A stretch of DNA of 61,270 nt from an uncultured Eubacterium sp. (GCF_934295145.1 NZ_CAKRAS010000011.1:1-61270); one strand, 5' to 3'. Positions 41,853 to 51,351 are shown, counted from the first letter of the stretch. Notes: generated by a model not told the origin, from the letters alone. Numbers and translations: made by a program.

Positions 41853-43244
41853 ATGGAGTTGACAAACATCCGGGATTTATTCCGGGACAAAGAGACTTAT
41901 CTTGAAAAAGAAGTATCTATCGGTGGATGGGTTCGTTCCGTTCGAGGATCCAAGACATTTGGATTTATCGTAGTAAATGACGGTACTTTTTTCGAACCGT
42001 TACAGGTAGTTTACGGTGATCATCTGGAGAATTTTGCAGAGATCTCCAAATTAAATGTAGGTGCTGCAATTATCGTAACCGGTAAACTGGTGGCTACACC
42101 GGAAGCAAAACAGCCATTTGAAATTCAGGCAGACAGTGTTGAAATCGAGGGTGCTTCCGCACCGGATTATCCGCTGCAGAAAAAACGTCACAGTTTTGAG
42201 TATCTGAGAACAATTTCTCATTTACGCCCGCGTACCAATACATTTGAGGCTGTATTCAGAGTTCGTTCCCTGATCGCATACGCAATCCACAAATTCTTCC
42301 AGGAGCGTGATTTCGTGTATGTACACACACCACTGATCACAGGAAGTGACTGCGAGGGTGCAGGCGAGATGTTCCAGGTTACAACGATGGATCTGAATAA
42401 TGTGCCGAAAAAAGACGATGGAAGCGTTGATTTTACACAGGATTTCTTTGGAAAACCAACCAACCTGACCGTAAGTGGACAGTTAAACGGTGAGACTTAT
42501 GCCATGGCATTTAAGAATATCTACACCTTTGGACCGACTTTCCGTGCAGAAAATTCCAACACCACCCGTCATGCAGCTGAGTTCTGGATGATCGAGCCGG
42601 AGATTGCTTTTGCAGATCTGAAAGACGACATGGTACTGGCAGAAAGCATGTTAAAATATGTCATCCGTTATGTATTAGAGCATGCGCCGGAAGAAATGGA
42701 GTTCTTCAACAAGTTTGTGGACAAGGGCTTACTTGACCGTCTGAACCATGTATTAAATTCCGATTTCGGTCACGTTACTTATACAGAAGCAATTGAAATC
42801 CTTGAGAAAAACAATGATAAATTCGATTACAAAGTATTCTGGGGCGCAGATCTCCAGACAGAGCATGAGCGTTATCTGACAGAGGAAATTTTCAAACGCC
42901 CGGTATTCGTAACCGATTATCCGAAGGAGATCAAAGCCTTCTACATGAAACTGAACGAGGATGGCAAAACCGTTGCTGCTATGGACTGTCTGGTTCCGGG
43001 CATCGGCGAGATCATCGGCGGAAGCCAGCGTGAGGATGATTACGACAAGCTGCTTGGCAGAATGAAAGAACTTGGACTGAACGAAGAAGATTATGACTTC
43101 TATCTGGATCTGAGAAAATACGGTTCTGCAAGACATGCAGGTTTCGGACTTGGATTTGAGCGTTGCGTCATGTACCTGACAGGTATGGGAAATATCCGCG
43201 ACGTAATTCCGTTCCCAAGAACTGTCAACAACTGTGAATTATAA
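41853..43244 (+). CDS. asnS: Asparaginyl-tRNA synthetase
   Basis: A class IIb synthetase of 463 residues: OB-fold anticodon domain (about 1-105; VSIGGWVRSVRGSKTFGFIVVNDG) and catalytic core with motif 2 (FGPTFRAENSNTTRHAAEFWMIEPE) and motif 3 (GFGLGFERCVMYLTG). GGGAGG seven bases before ATG 41853 sets the start; the in-frame TTG at 41838 overlaps that site. The 59-base gap from the PPIase leaves no room for a T-box leader. Confidence 0.97.
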   Translation: MELTNIRDLFRDKETYLEKEVSIGGWVRSVRGSKTFGFIVVNDGTFFEPLQVVYGDHLENFAEISKLNVGAAIIVTGKLVATPEAKQPFEIQADSVEIEGASAPDYPLQKKRHSFEYLRTISHLRPRTNTFEAVFRVRSLIAYAIHKFFQERDFVYVHTPLITGSDCEGAGEMFQVTTMDLNNVPKKDDGSVDFTQDFFGKPTNLTVSGQLNGETYAMAFKNIYTFGPTFRAENSNTTRHAAEFWMIEPEIAFADLKDDMVLAESMLKYVIRYVLEHAPEEMEFFNKFVDKGLLDRLNHVLNSDFGHVTYTEAIEILEKNNDKFDYKVFWGADLQTEHERYLTEEIFKRPVFVTDYPKEIKAFYMKLNEDGKTVAAMDCLVPGIGEIIGGSQREDDYDKLLGRMKELGLNEEDYDFYLDLRKYGSARHAGFGLGFERCVMYLTGMGNIRDVIPFPRTVNNCEL

Positions 43245-43332
43245 TTCTTTTTACAGTGCCAGAATACATGTGTCATGTCATGCTTGCATGTAAAGGACAC
43301 ATGGAATTCGGAGCAATCCGTGTAAAAAGAAT
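43244..43332 (+). repeat. Nested palindrome between asnS and truA
   Basis: A perfect 12-bp outer stem (ATTCTTTTTACA 43244-43255, TGTAAAAAGAAT 43321-43332) encloses a two-tier hairpin at 43267-43303 and a GGAGCAATCCG segment like that at 3000 and 57851. It begins at the last base of the asnS stop codon. Confidence 0.7.
43267..43303 (+). repeat. Two-tier hairpin with CUUG apex, 3' of asnS
   Basis: Outer CATGTGTC / GACACATG (43267-43274, 43296-43303), internal strands ATGT and TAAAG, inner CATGC / GCATG with GCTTGC apex. Sense orientation relative to asnS. Confidence 0.7.
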
Positions 43333-43347
43333 ATGTAAGTAATTAAA

Positions 43348-43385
43348 AAAGGGGAGGTTTGGTACACACCGGACTTCCCCTTTAT
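43348..43385 (+). terminator. asnS terminator
   Basis: AAAGGGGA / TCCCCTTT (43348-43355, 43376-43383) with inner GGT / ACC pairing; short T tail. Confidence 0.6.
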
Positions 43386-43413
43386 CAAACAGGAAAATAA
43401 AGTAGGAAATCAT

Positions 43414-44175
43414 ATGGCAAATTATAAAATTATCATTCAATACGATGGAACCCGCTACAAAGGCTGGCAGCGCCAGAAGACCACAGATCAGACGATTCAG
43501 GGGAAAATAGAAGCAATTTTGAGCAGACAATATGAACGGACCATTGAAATCGATGGTTCCGGGCGCACTGATGCAGGGGTGCATGCCCATGGGCAGGTGG
43601 CGAATTTCCGGATTCCGGAAGCCTGCTGTGAGGGAAAGACACCGGAAGAAGTGTGTGAAGAGCTGAAAGCTCTTTTTGCGCAGTATCTGCCGGAGGACAT
43701 TGCAGTGGTTGATGTGCGTGCCGCTTCTGAGCGTTTTCACAGCCGTCTGAATGTGGTGAAAAAAACGTATGTGTACCGCATCTGGAATGCGGAATATCCG
43801 AATGTGTTTGAACGGAAATATATGCTGCATGATCCTCAGAAAATGAATGTAAAAGCCATGCAGGAAGCAGCAGAATATCTGCTTGGAAAGCATGATTTTG
43901 CGGCATTTTGCGGAAACGCAAAAATGAAGAAATCCACGGTTCGAACCATTCATGAAATCGAGATCAGACGGATCGGCGAGGAGATTCGTTTTACATATAC
44001 CGGAAACGGCTTTTTGCAAAATATGATCCGAATCGTCACAGGAACTCTTGTGGATGTGGGAACCGGTGTGTATCTGCCGGAGCATGTGGCGGAAATCCTG
44101 GAGGCAAAGGTGCGGGCCAATGCTGGACCGACCATGCCGGCCCAGGGGCTGACGCTTTGGGAAGTGGTTTATTAA
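43414..44175 (+). CDS. truA: tRNA pseudouridine(38-40) synthase
   Basis: Modifies U38-U40 in tRNA anticodon arms. 253 residues with IQYDGTRYKGWQRQ at the start and the catalytic Asp in GSGRTDAGVHAHGQVANF (about residue 54). Ribosome site weak (GTAGGAA). Followed after 22 bases by recJ. Confidence 0.96.
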   Translation: MANYKIIIQYDGTRYKGWQRQKTTDQTIQGKIEAILSRQYERTIEIDGSGRTDAGVHAHGQVANFRIPEACCEGKTPEEVCEELKALFAQYLPEDIAVVDVRAASERFHSRLNVVKKTYVYRIWNAEYPNVFERKYMLHDPQKMNVKAMQEAAEYLLGKHDFAAFCGNAKMKKSTVRTIHEIEIRRIGEEIRFTYTGNGFLQNMIRIVTGTLVDVGTGVYLPEHVAEILEAKVRANAGPTMPAQGLTLWEVVY

Positions 44176-44197
44176 TATAGAAAACGAGGAAGATAGT

Positions 44198-45967
44198 TTG
44201 AAAGAAAAATGGGTTGTATCAGCAAAAAAAGCTGATTTTCAGGCAATCGGACAGAAATTTGGCATTGATCAGGTTGTTGCGCGGATCATGCGAAACCGTG
44301 GCCTGACAGATCTGCATGAGATGGAACTGTATCTGCACGGCGGCAGAGCAGACCTGCACGATTCCCATCTGCTGAAAGATGTGGATCTGGCGGTACAGAT
44401 CATTCAGAAAAAGATTGCTGAGAAAAAACACATCCGGATTATCGGAGATTATGATATAGATGGAATTCAGTCTACTTATATTTTGTACAGTGCGCTGCAT
44501 CGTTTAGGTGCCGTAGTGGATTTTGTGATTCCGGACCGGATTCTGGATGGCTATGGACTGAACGAGCATCTGGTGACAAAAGCGCAGGAAGAGGGCGTTG
44601 ACACGATCCTGACTTGTGACAACGGTATTTCCGCCATTGAGCAGATTCATCTGGCAAAAAGCTTTGGTATGACGGTGGTGGTGACAGATCACCATGAGAT
44701 CCCGTATAGCGAAGCAGATGGTGTGCGTGTGGAAAAACGCAGCGAAGCAGATGCTATCGTTAATCCGAAGCAGAAGGACTGTGCATATCCGTGCAAGGAA
44801 TTATGCGGAGCGGCTGTTGCCTTCAAATTTGTGCAGGTGCTGTATGAAGCTGCGGGACTGGAACCATCGGAGGCGGACTGTTTTATTGAAAATGCAGGAT
44901 TTGCAACGGTGGGAGATGTCATGAACCTGCAGGGCGAAAACCGGATTCTGGTAAAACTTGGACTGGAAATGCTTAATCACACTACAAACATCGGAATGAA
45001 AGCGCTGATTCTGCAAAATGGACTGGAACCGGGAAATCTGAAATCCTATGATATCGGGTTTAAGATCGGACCATGCTTAAATGCCAGTGGTCGCCTGGAT
45101 ACGGCGCGGCTTTCTCTGAAATTGCTGTTATGTGAATCGGATACGGAAGCTGCTGTGATGGCGCAGGAGATTGTGGAATTAAATGAGAGCCGGAAACTTC
45201 TGACGGCAGATGCGGTAAAACAGGCGAAAGAAATTGCGGAGCAGGAGGAATACAAAAAAGACCGTGTACTTGTGATCTTTCTGCCAGATTGTCATGAAAG
45301 TCTGGCGGGTATCGTGGCAGGACGAATCCGGGAAGCCTATCACCGGCCGACGCTGGTGATCACCCGCAGTGAAAATGGGGCAAAGGGATCCGGGCGTTCC
45401 ATTGAAGCGTATTCCATGTATGAGGAATTGTGTAAATGTGAGCAGTATCTGACACAGTTTGGCGGGCATCCCATGGCAGCAGGTTTTTCCCTGAAGGAAG
45501 AAAACATTGACGCATTTCGAAAAGCATTAAATAAAACCTGTACTCTGACAGAGGAGGATCTGATTCCAAAAGTAGTCATCGATGTGCCGATGCCGATCAG
45601 TTATATTTCTGAGAGACTGATCGATCAGCTGGGACTTTTAGAACCGTTTGGAAAAGGGAACGAGAAACCGGTGTTTGCAGACCGAAACCTGACCATTGAA
45701 CGTTTGAAAATCTGTGGCAAAGAAGGACGGGTATTTCAGATGCAGCTGAGAAACGGTGCAGGAATTTCTGTGGATGCGGTATATTTTGGTGATGCGGAAG
45801 ATATTCTGTTACCATTAGAGGAAAAATATGGTAAAGTAGTGGCACAGGATACACTGGCAGGACGATGCATTCATAACGCGTCTCTGCATTTTACCTATTA
45901 TCCGAAAATTGACACTTATTATGCGACCCCGCGGATCAAATTAACGTTGACAGGGGTATCAGCCTGA
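44198..45967 (+). CDS. recJ: Single-stranded-DNA exonuclease RecJ
   Basis: A DHH phosphoesterase of 589 residues for 5'-3' ssDNA degradation in repair. Motifs: DYDIDGIQS (about residue 87; usually D-x-D-A-D-G, here Ile), CDNGIS, VTDHHE (about 165), SGRLDTARLSL (about 290) and DHHA1 QFGGHPMAAGFSL (about 421), with a C-terminal OB-like domain. It starts with TTG after GAGGAAG; no in-frame ATG is near. Confidence 0.95.
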   Translation: MKEKWVVSAKKADFQAIGQKFGIDQVVARIMRNRGLTDLHEMELYLHGGRADLHDSHLLKDVDLAVQIIQKKIAEKKHIRIIGDYDIDGIQSTYILYSALHRLGAVVDFVIPDRILDGYGLNEHLVTKAQEEGVDTILTCDNGISAIEQIHLAKSFGMTVVVTDHHEIPYSEADGVRVEKRSEADAIVNPKQKDCAYPCKELCGAAVAFKFVQVLYEAAGLEPSEADCFIENAGFATVGDVMNLQGENRILVKLGLEMLNHTTNIGMKALILQNGLEPGNLKSYDIGFKIGPCLNASGRLDTARLSLKLLLCESDTEAAVMAQEIVELNESRKLLTADAVKQAKEIAEQEEYKKDRVLVIFLPDCHESLAGIVAGRIREAYHRPTLVITRSENGAKGSGRSIEAYSMYEELCKCEQYLTQFGGHPMAAGFSLKEENIDAFRKALNKTCTLTEEDLIPKVVIDVPMPISYISERLIDQLGLLEPFGKGNEKPVFADRNLTIERLKICGKEGRVFQMQLRNGAGISVDAVYFGDAEDILLPLEEKYGKVVAQDTLAGRCIHNASLHFTYYPKIDTYYATPRIKLTLTGVSA

Positions 45968-46057
45968 GGGCATACTGTTTACAGACAGATGAAGTACAAT
46001 CTGAGTAAAAATGCTCACTTTGATAAATGAATCAAAGAGTGGGAAAACAGTGCCTGT
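45968..46057 (+). other. Nested hairpins before the DUF1002 gene
   Basis: An imperfect outer stem pairs about 45968-45980 with 46044-46056. Inside, CACTTTGAT / ATCAAAG-GTG (46016-46024, 46031-46041) forms a hairpin. No T-run. The strong AAAGGAGGAAC site follows at once, so the fold could affect translation. Confidence 0.45.
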
Positions 46058-46074
46058 AAAAAAGGAGGAACAGT

Positions 46075-47004
46075 ATGAAAGGATTCTTGCGAAGAGGACT
46101 GGCCGTAGTTCTGGCAGCCGTTATGGTGATGGGACTGACCGTCAGCGTGTTTGCCGAAACCAGTGACAGCGATGCAAAGACACAGGTGACCATCGAGGAT
46201 GGTGACACACCATATATTTCGTTTGGCGCAGACCTGCGTGCGGATGAGAAAGCCAAAGTTCTGGAGCTTTTTGGAATTACAGAAGCGGATCTGGAAAAAT
46301 GCGATATAAATACCGTGACAAATGCGGAGGAGCATCAGTATCTGGATGCTTACATTACAAATGACCATATCGGAAGCCGTGCGCTATCTTCCGTAGCTGT
46401 TATGAAGGCGAAAAAAGGAAGCGGCATTACCGTTACCACAAAAAATATCAATTATTGTACTACAAGCATGTATGAAAATGCCCTGGCAACTGCCGGTGTG
46501 GAAGATGCAGATGTCATTGTTGTGGGTCCGTTTGATATGTCCGGAACAGCGGCATTGATCGGAGCAATCAAAGCCTACTCCACAATGACCGGGAAAGAAG
46601 TAGATACCGATGTCATTGACGGTGCCATCAACGAGATCGTTGTTACCGGTGAGATTGGTGATGAAACCGGAAATACTGACGAGATCGCAGGTATGGTAGC
46701 TTACCTGAAAGACCAGGTGGGCGGAAAAAATTTATCTGACAGTGAGATTACAGATGCCATCGATCAGGCCTCTGAGAAATTCAATGTCACCCTGACGCAG
46801 GATCAGATCGATCAGCTGCTTGCATTGTTGAAAAAGCTGCAGGGACTGGATCTTGACTGGGGCAATCTGAAAAATCAGGCACAGAACCTGTATGGAAAAT
46901 TAAAAGATATGGGATTGAACATCGATACAGCGGCTCTTGGACAGCAGGCCCAGGGATTTTTTGCAAAAATCATTGCATTTATCAAGAGTCTGTTTAACCG
47001 ATAA
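46075..47004 (+). CDS. Secreted DUF1002 protein
   Basis: 309 residues with a clear signal peptide (RRGLAVVLAAVMVMGLTVSVFA, cleavage after about 27) and the DUF1002 start (ISFGADLRADEKAKVLELFGI). Motif VGPFDMSGTAALIGAIKAY lies mid-protein. The C-terminal about 80 residues are helical with a small hydrophobic end (AFFAKIIAFIKSLF). The family is widespread in Firmicutes, function unknown. Confidence 0.85.
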   Translation: MKGFLRRGLAVVLAAVMVMGLTVSVFAETSDSDAKTQVTIEDGDTPYISFGADLRADEKAKVLELFGITEADLEKCDINTVTNAEEHQYLDAYITNDHIGSRALSSVAVMKAKKGSGITVTTKNINYCTTSMYENALATAGVEDADVIVVGPFDMSGTAALIGAIKAYSTMTGKEVDTDVIDGAINEIVVTGEIGDETGNTDEIAGMVAYLKDQVGGKNLSDSEITDAIDQASEKFNVTLTQDQIDQLLALLKKLQGLDLDWGNLKNQAQNLYGKLKDMGLNIDTAALGQQAQGFFAKIIAFIKSLFNR

Positions 47005-47021
47005 GACAGAGTGGAGGAAAT

Positions 47022-47774
47022 ATGGAGGCATATACAGAATTTGCGCAGGTCTATGAAACGTTCATGGACAACGTACCTTACGATGCATGGTGTGAGGGAA
47101 TCTGCAATATTTTACAGGAACATGGTATACAGAATGGCCTGGTGCTCGACCTGGGTTGTGGAACCGGCACGATGACGCGTCTGCTGCGAAAAAAAGGATA
47201 TGACATGATCGGTGTGGATGCATCCGCGGAAATGCTTGAGATTGCCAGAAATCACCCGGATGAGGGGATTTTGTATCTGCAGCAGGATATGCGGGAATTT
47301 GAATTATATGGTACCGTGGCAGCTGTCGTGTGCGTGTGCGATTCGCTGAATTATCTTCTGGAAGCAGAAGAGTTAGCGCAGGTATTTTCACTGGTGCACA
47401 ATTATCTGGATCAGAACGGAGTCTTTATTTTTGATGTGAATACAATCCACAAATACAGAGATGTGATCGGAGATTCCACGATCTGTGAAAACCGGGAAGA
47501 CAGCAGCTTTATCTGGGAAAACTATTTTGACGAGGAAAGCAGCATCAATGAATATGCGCTGACCTTGTTTGTAAAACAGGAAAACGGCCTGTATGCACGG
47601 TATGAGGAGTTTCATTATCAGAAAGCGTATGAGTTGGAGCAGGTGGCAGTTTTACTGAAAGAGGCGGGTCTGACACTGGTGGCTGTCTGTGAGGAAGGCA
47701 CCACGGAAAAACCGGGAACGGACTGTGAGCGTGCTTATTTTGTAGCCGTGCGCACACAGCCACATATATTTTAA
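47022..47774 (+). CDS. Class I SAM-dependent methyltransferase
   Basis: 250 residues; SAM-binding motif LVLDLGCGTGTMTRLL (about 40-55), acidic GVDASAEMLEIA after strand 2 and VCVCDSLNYL (motif post-III). Similar small-molecule methyltransferases are common next to hslO or rsfS in Firmicutes. Substrate not predictable. Follows the DUF1002 gene by 17 bases with GTGGAGG. Confidence 0.9.
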   Translation: MEAYTEFAQVYETFMDNVPYDAWCEGICNILQEHGIQNGLVLDLGCGTGTMTRLLRKKGYDMIGVDASAEMLEIARNHPDEGILYLQQDMREFELYGTVAAVVCVCDSLNYLLEAEELAQVFSLVHNYLDQNGVFIFDVNTIHKYRDVIGDSTICENREDSSFIWENYFDEESSINEYALTLFVKQENGLYARYEEFHYQKAYELEQVAVLLKEAGLTLVAVCEEGTTEKPGTDCERAYFVAVRTQPHIF

Positions 47775-47776
47775 GA

Positions 47777-47956
47777 TACAGTTCACTCATCACATATATT
47801 CAGGTAATGATCATGCTTGCATGAGGAATTACCTGGATGTATAGTGATGAAGGGAGCGCCTTTTTATGAGCAAAAATAGCTGTAGCCTTCTTGAACAAAG
47901 TTCAAGAAGTATCGCTCGCAAGCGAGCTCTTTTGCGAATGGCGCAAGTGAACTGTA
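47777..47956 (+). repeat. Five-stem intergenic structure between methyltransferase gene and hslO
   Basis: Perfect 11-bp closing arms TACAGTTCACT (47777-47787) and AGTGAACTGTA (47946-47956). Inside are CATCAC / GTGATG (47788, 47844) around the two-tier hairpin at 47801-47835, then CTTCTTGAAC / GTTCAAGAAG (47887-47896, 47900-47909) and GCTCGC / GCGAGC (47914-47919, 47922-47927). Almost the whole spacer is paired. Confidence 0.75.
47801..47835 (+). repeat. Two-tier hairpin with CUUG apex, 3' of methyltransferase gene
   Basis: Outer CAGGTAAT / ATTACCTG (47801-47808, 47828-47835), internal strands GAT and AGGA, inner CATGC / GCATG with GCTTGC apex, in sense orientation. Confidence 0.75.
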
Positions 47957-47992
47957 ATCATTTATAATTTAGTAAGAAAAGGAATGAGAAAT

Positions 47993-48865
47993 ATGGAAGA
48001 CTATATTGTAAGAGCAACGGCGGCGGATAGTTCCATCCGTGCCTTTGCCATGACTTCAAAAGGAATTGTAGAGGAGGCGCGTCAGCGTCACAATACCAGT
48101 CCGGTTGTAACAGCCGCGCTTGGACGTCTGCTGACAGGCGGCGCCATGATGGGTGTGATGATGAAAGGGGACAAAGATCTGCTTACCGTTCAGATCCAGT
48201 CCGGTGGCCCGATGAAAGGAATGACTGTGACCGCAGATTCCCAGGGACATGTCAAAGGTTATCCGGTGGTAAATGATGTCATGCTGCCGCCAAACAAACA
48301 GCACAAACTGGATGTGGGTGGTGCTGTCGGCGTCGGTATGATGCGTGTCATCAAAGATATGGGTCTGAAAGAGCCATATGTGGGAACTACCGTACTGCAG
48401 ACCAGTGAGATCGCAGAGGATCTGACCTATTATTTCGCAACATCAGAGCAGGTACCGTCTTCGGTAGGACTGGGTGTGCTGATGAATAAAGACAATACCG
48501 TTCGTCAGGCAGGCGGATTTATTATCCAGCTCATGCCGTTTACCGATGAGAAGATCATTGATGCGCTGGAGAAAAAGTTGTCTGAGATCACTTCCGTGAC
48601 AAATCTGCTGGAAGAAGGACATACCCCGGAGAGTATGCTGGAGTATATTTTAGGCGATTTCGGTGTGGAGATCACAGAGAAGATCCCGGCATCTTTCTAT
48701 TGCAACTGTTCCAAGGAGCGTGTGAAAAAAGCAATCATCAGCATTGGTAAAAAAGATCTGAATGAAATGATCGCAGAAGGAAAACCAATTGAGGTGAAAT
48801 GTCATTTCTGTAATACTGCATACACATTCAGTTTGGAAGAGTTGAAGGAGATTATACACAAATGA
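47993..48865 (+). CDS. hslO: Redox-regulated chaperone Hsp33
   Basis: 290 residues from ATG 47993 (AAAAGGA nine bases upstream; the in-frame ATG at 47984 is too close). The C-terminal zinc site is CNC (in FYCNCSKERV, about 236-240) and CHFC (about 270), the four cysteines that sense oxidation. Its stop overlaps the nadE start (ATGA). Confidence 0.96.
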   Translation: MEDYIVRATAADSSIRAFAMTSKGIVEEARQRHNTSPVVTAALGRLLTGGAMMGVMMKGDKDLLTVQIQSGGPMKGMTVTADSQGHVKGYPVVNDVMLPPNKQHKLDVGGAVGVGMMRVIKDMGLKEPYVGTTVLQTSEIAEDLTYYFATSEQVPSSVGLGVLMNKDNTVRQAGGFIIQLMPFTDEKIIDALEKKLSEITSVTNLLEEGHTPESMLEYILGDFGVEITEKIPASFYCNCSKERVKKAIISIGKKDLNEMIAEGKPIEVKCHFCNTAYTFSLEELKEIIHK

Positions 48866-50850
48866 GACAGGGATTTATAAAAGCAGCAGCCCTGACACCG
48901 AAAGTGACGGTGGCTGATACAAAGACAAACCGGAAAGAAATCTGCCGTCTGATGGATGTGGCAGAACAAAAAGGTGCAAAAATTCTGGTTTTTCCGGAAC
49001 TTTGTATTACCGGATATACCTGCGGAGATCTGTTTTACCAGCAGGTATTACTGAGGGAGGCCAAAAAAGAACTTTTAGCGATTGCAAAATATACAGAGCG
49101 CAAGGATTATCTGGCGTTTGTAGGTCTGCCGCTGGAATATAACGGAAAGCTTTACAATGTGGCAGCAGCTGTGGCGCAGGGAAAAGTACTTGGTCTGGTA
49201 CCAAAGACACATATCCCGAATTACAACGAATTTTACGAGCGCAGACACTTTGTATCGGGCATGAAACATCCGGTTCCGGTGGCGCTTGATGAAGATACCA
49301 TTGTTCCGATGGGAACAGACATCCTGTTCCAGTGCAGACAGATGCCGGAACTGAAGATTGGTGCAGAAATCTGTGAGGACGTCTGGGCACCGAACCCGCC
49401 GGGAGTAGAACATGCCCTGGCAGGAGCAACCGTGCTTGTCAACCTTTCCGCCAGCGATGAAACAACCGGAAAAGATATGTACCGTAAAAGTCTCGTGACA
49501 GGACAGTCCGGACGTCTGATCTGCGGCTATATTTACTGCAGTGCCGGAGACGGGGAATCCACTCAGGATGTGGTTTATTCCGGTCATAACCTGATCGCAG
49601 AGAACGGTACACTGCTGGCAGAGTCCAGACGTTTCTGCAATGAGAGCATTTATACTGAACTGGATATTGCCAGACTGAATGAGGAGCGACGCCGCATGAG
49701 CACTTTTGTGACATCGGATGAGTCTTATATCAACATCGAGTTTAGTTTAAAAGAAGAAAAAACAGAGCTGACCAGATTTGTGGATCCGGCGCCTTTCGTA
49801 CCGGGCAATAAGGCAGACCGTGAGAAACGCTGTGAGGAAATCTTTATGATCCAGGCGATGGGACTGAAAAAACGTCTGGAGCATACCCATGCGGCAACTG
49901 CCGTGGTTGGTATTTCCGGTGGATTGGATTCCACCCTTGCCCTGCTTGTTATGGTGAAAGCTTTTGATCTGATAGGCAAAGACCATAAAGACATCGTGGC
50001 TGTGACAATGCCAGGTTTTGGAACCACCGACCGTACTTACGATAATGCGGTAAGTCTGATCCATTCTCTGGGAGCAACCTTCCGTGAGGTCAGTATTGTG
50101 GATTCTGTGCGAGTACATTTCAAGGATATCGGTCAGGATGAGGCCGTGCACGATGTGACTTACGAAAACGGACAGGCCAGAGAGCGTACGCAGATTCTGA
50201 TGGATATCGCAAATAAGAGCGGGGGTATGGTCATCGGAACCGGTGATATGTCAGAACTTGCTCTTGGATGGGCAACCTACAATGGTGATCATATGTCTAT
50301 GTATGGCGTCAATGCATCCGTGCCGAAGACACTGGTACGTCATCTGGTACGGTATTATGCGGACACCTGTGGGGATGAGGCACTGCAGCGTGTGTTGTAT
50401 GATGTGCTGGATACACCGGTCAGCCCGGAACTTCTTCCACCGGAAGATGGCAAGATTTCCCAGAAAACAGAAGACATTGTGGGACCGTATGAGTTGCATG
50501 ATTTCTTCCTGTATTATATTCTGAGATTCGGCTGTACACCGAAAAAGATTTACCGTCTGGCAAAATATGCCTTTGACGGGATTTATGATACAGAGACAAT
50601 CCAGAAATGGCTGAAAACATTTTATCGCAGATTTTTTAGTCAGCAGTTTAAACGTTCCTGCCTGCCGGATGGACCGAAGGTTGGTACGGTAGCGGTATCT
50701 CCACGTGGAGATCTGCGTATGCCGTCCGATGCAAGTGCACGGATCTGGATGGATGAGCTGGAGCATCTGGATGAGGACGAACAGCCGGTTTCACAGGGCA
50801 TTTTGGGCGGAAGCTGGGAAGAGTTCGCAGCGCGGATGAATCAGCAGTAG
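48862..50850 (+). CDS. nadE: Glutamine-dependent NAD+ synthetase
   Basis: 662 residues, the long two-domain type. N-terminal nitrilase-like glutaminase (about 1-300) has Glu in FPELCITGYT, Lys in PKTHIPNY and Cys in GAEICEDVW. C-terminal ATP-PPi synthetase (about 330-640) has SGGLDSTLAL. Coupled to hslO by a 4-base overlap. The last 60 bases overlap a convergent hypothetical gene. Confidence 0.97.
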   Translation: MRQGFIKAAALTPKVTVADTKTNRKEICRLMDVAEQKGAKILVFPELCITGYTCGDLFYQQVLLREAKKELLAIAKYTERKDYLAFVGLPLEYNGKLYNVAAAVAQGKVLGLVPKTHIPNYNEFYERRHFVSGMKHPVPVALDEDTIVPMGTDILFQCRQMPELKIGAEICEDVWAPNPPGVEHALAGATVLVNLSASDETTGKDMYRKSLVTGQSGRLICGYIYCSAGDGESTQDVVYSGHNLIAENGTLLAESRRFCNESIYTELDIARLNEERRRMSTFVTSDESYINIEFSLKEEKTELTRFVDPAPFVPGNKADREKRCEEIFMIQAMGLKKRLEHTHAATAVVGISGGLDSTLALLVMVKAFDLIGKDHKDIVAVTMPGFGTTDRTYDNAVSLIHSLGATFREVSIVDSVRVHFKDIGQDEAVHDVTYENGQARERTQILMDIANKSGGMVIGTGDMSELALGWATYNGDHMSMYGVNASVPKTLVRHLVRYYADTCGDEALQRVLYDVLDTPVSPELLPPEDGKISQKTEDIVGPYELHDFFLYYILRFGCTPKKIYRLAKYAFDGIYDTETIQKWLKTFYRRFFSQQFKRSCLPDGPKVGTVAVSPRGDLRMPSDASARIWMDELEHLDEDEQPVSQGILGGSWEEFAARMNQQ

Positions 50851-51351
50851 GTCTTCGTTCAGAGCCTTTAATATGCGGAGACCGGCAGTACAAAGTTCCT
50901 GCAGAAAAGTACGTTTGTACTCGTTTTGCAGAAGGTTATGGTCGAAGGACAGATAGTTTTGCACATGACCGCGATGGAGGGCTTCGAGAAACTGAACGTT
51001 GTAGGGAACATGTAACGTCAGGTGTTCCGGGATGCGGTACTGCCGACAGAGACTGAGGGTTTCTGATTCCAGACAGGGAAAGTAGTCCAAAATGGCGTAG
51101 CAAACGTTGAAAAATGGCATGCGGCCTTCACAGAAAAATGAATGAAAATAGGCAGAATCAGCAGGCAGACCGATGACGACAAGGTCTGCCTGTTTTAGTA
51201 AGTGCATGGTGCGCAGGTCATTGCGGGACTGAAAGTCCAGGCACTGGATGTCGCCATATTTCTGAAAAAAAGGGATGAAATAGTCCAGACAGAATTGCGG
51301 GTGAATGGTCCGGATGGGACACCAGAATGCGATGATGTATGATTCTTTCAT
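50791..51351 (-). CDS. Hypothetical protein convergent with nadE
   Basis: A 186-residue frame from ATG 51351 (an upstream ATG at 51384 would give 197 residues); neither has a strong ribosome site. It stays open for more than 500 bases outside nadE, so it is probably real. It begins SYIIAFWCPIRTIHPQF with QADLVVIGLPADSAYFHSFF mid-protein, alternating strand-like and helical stretches, rich in Cys, His, Leu and Phe. No family recognised. Its 3' end overlaps nadE by 60 bases on the other strand. Confidence 0.6.
   Translation of the reverse strand: MKESYIIAFWCPIRTIHPQFCLDYFIPFFQKYGDIQCLDFQSRNDLRTMHLLKQADLVVIGLPADSAYFHSFFCEGRMPFFNVCYAILDYFPCLESETLSLCRQYRIPEHLTLHVPYNVQFLEALHRGHVQNYLSFDHNLLQNEYKRTFLQELCTAGLRILKALNEDLLLIHPRCELFPASAQNAL

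Noticed and set aside
3354..47835. CRISPR array from the recurring CATGC-GCATG hairpins
   Set aside because: Copies are scattered singly thousands of bases apart, not in regular arrays with spacers.
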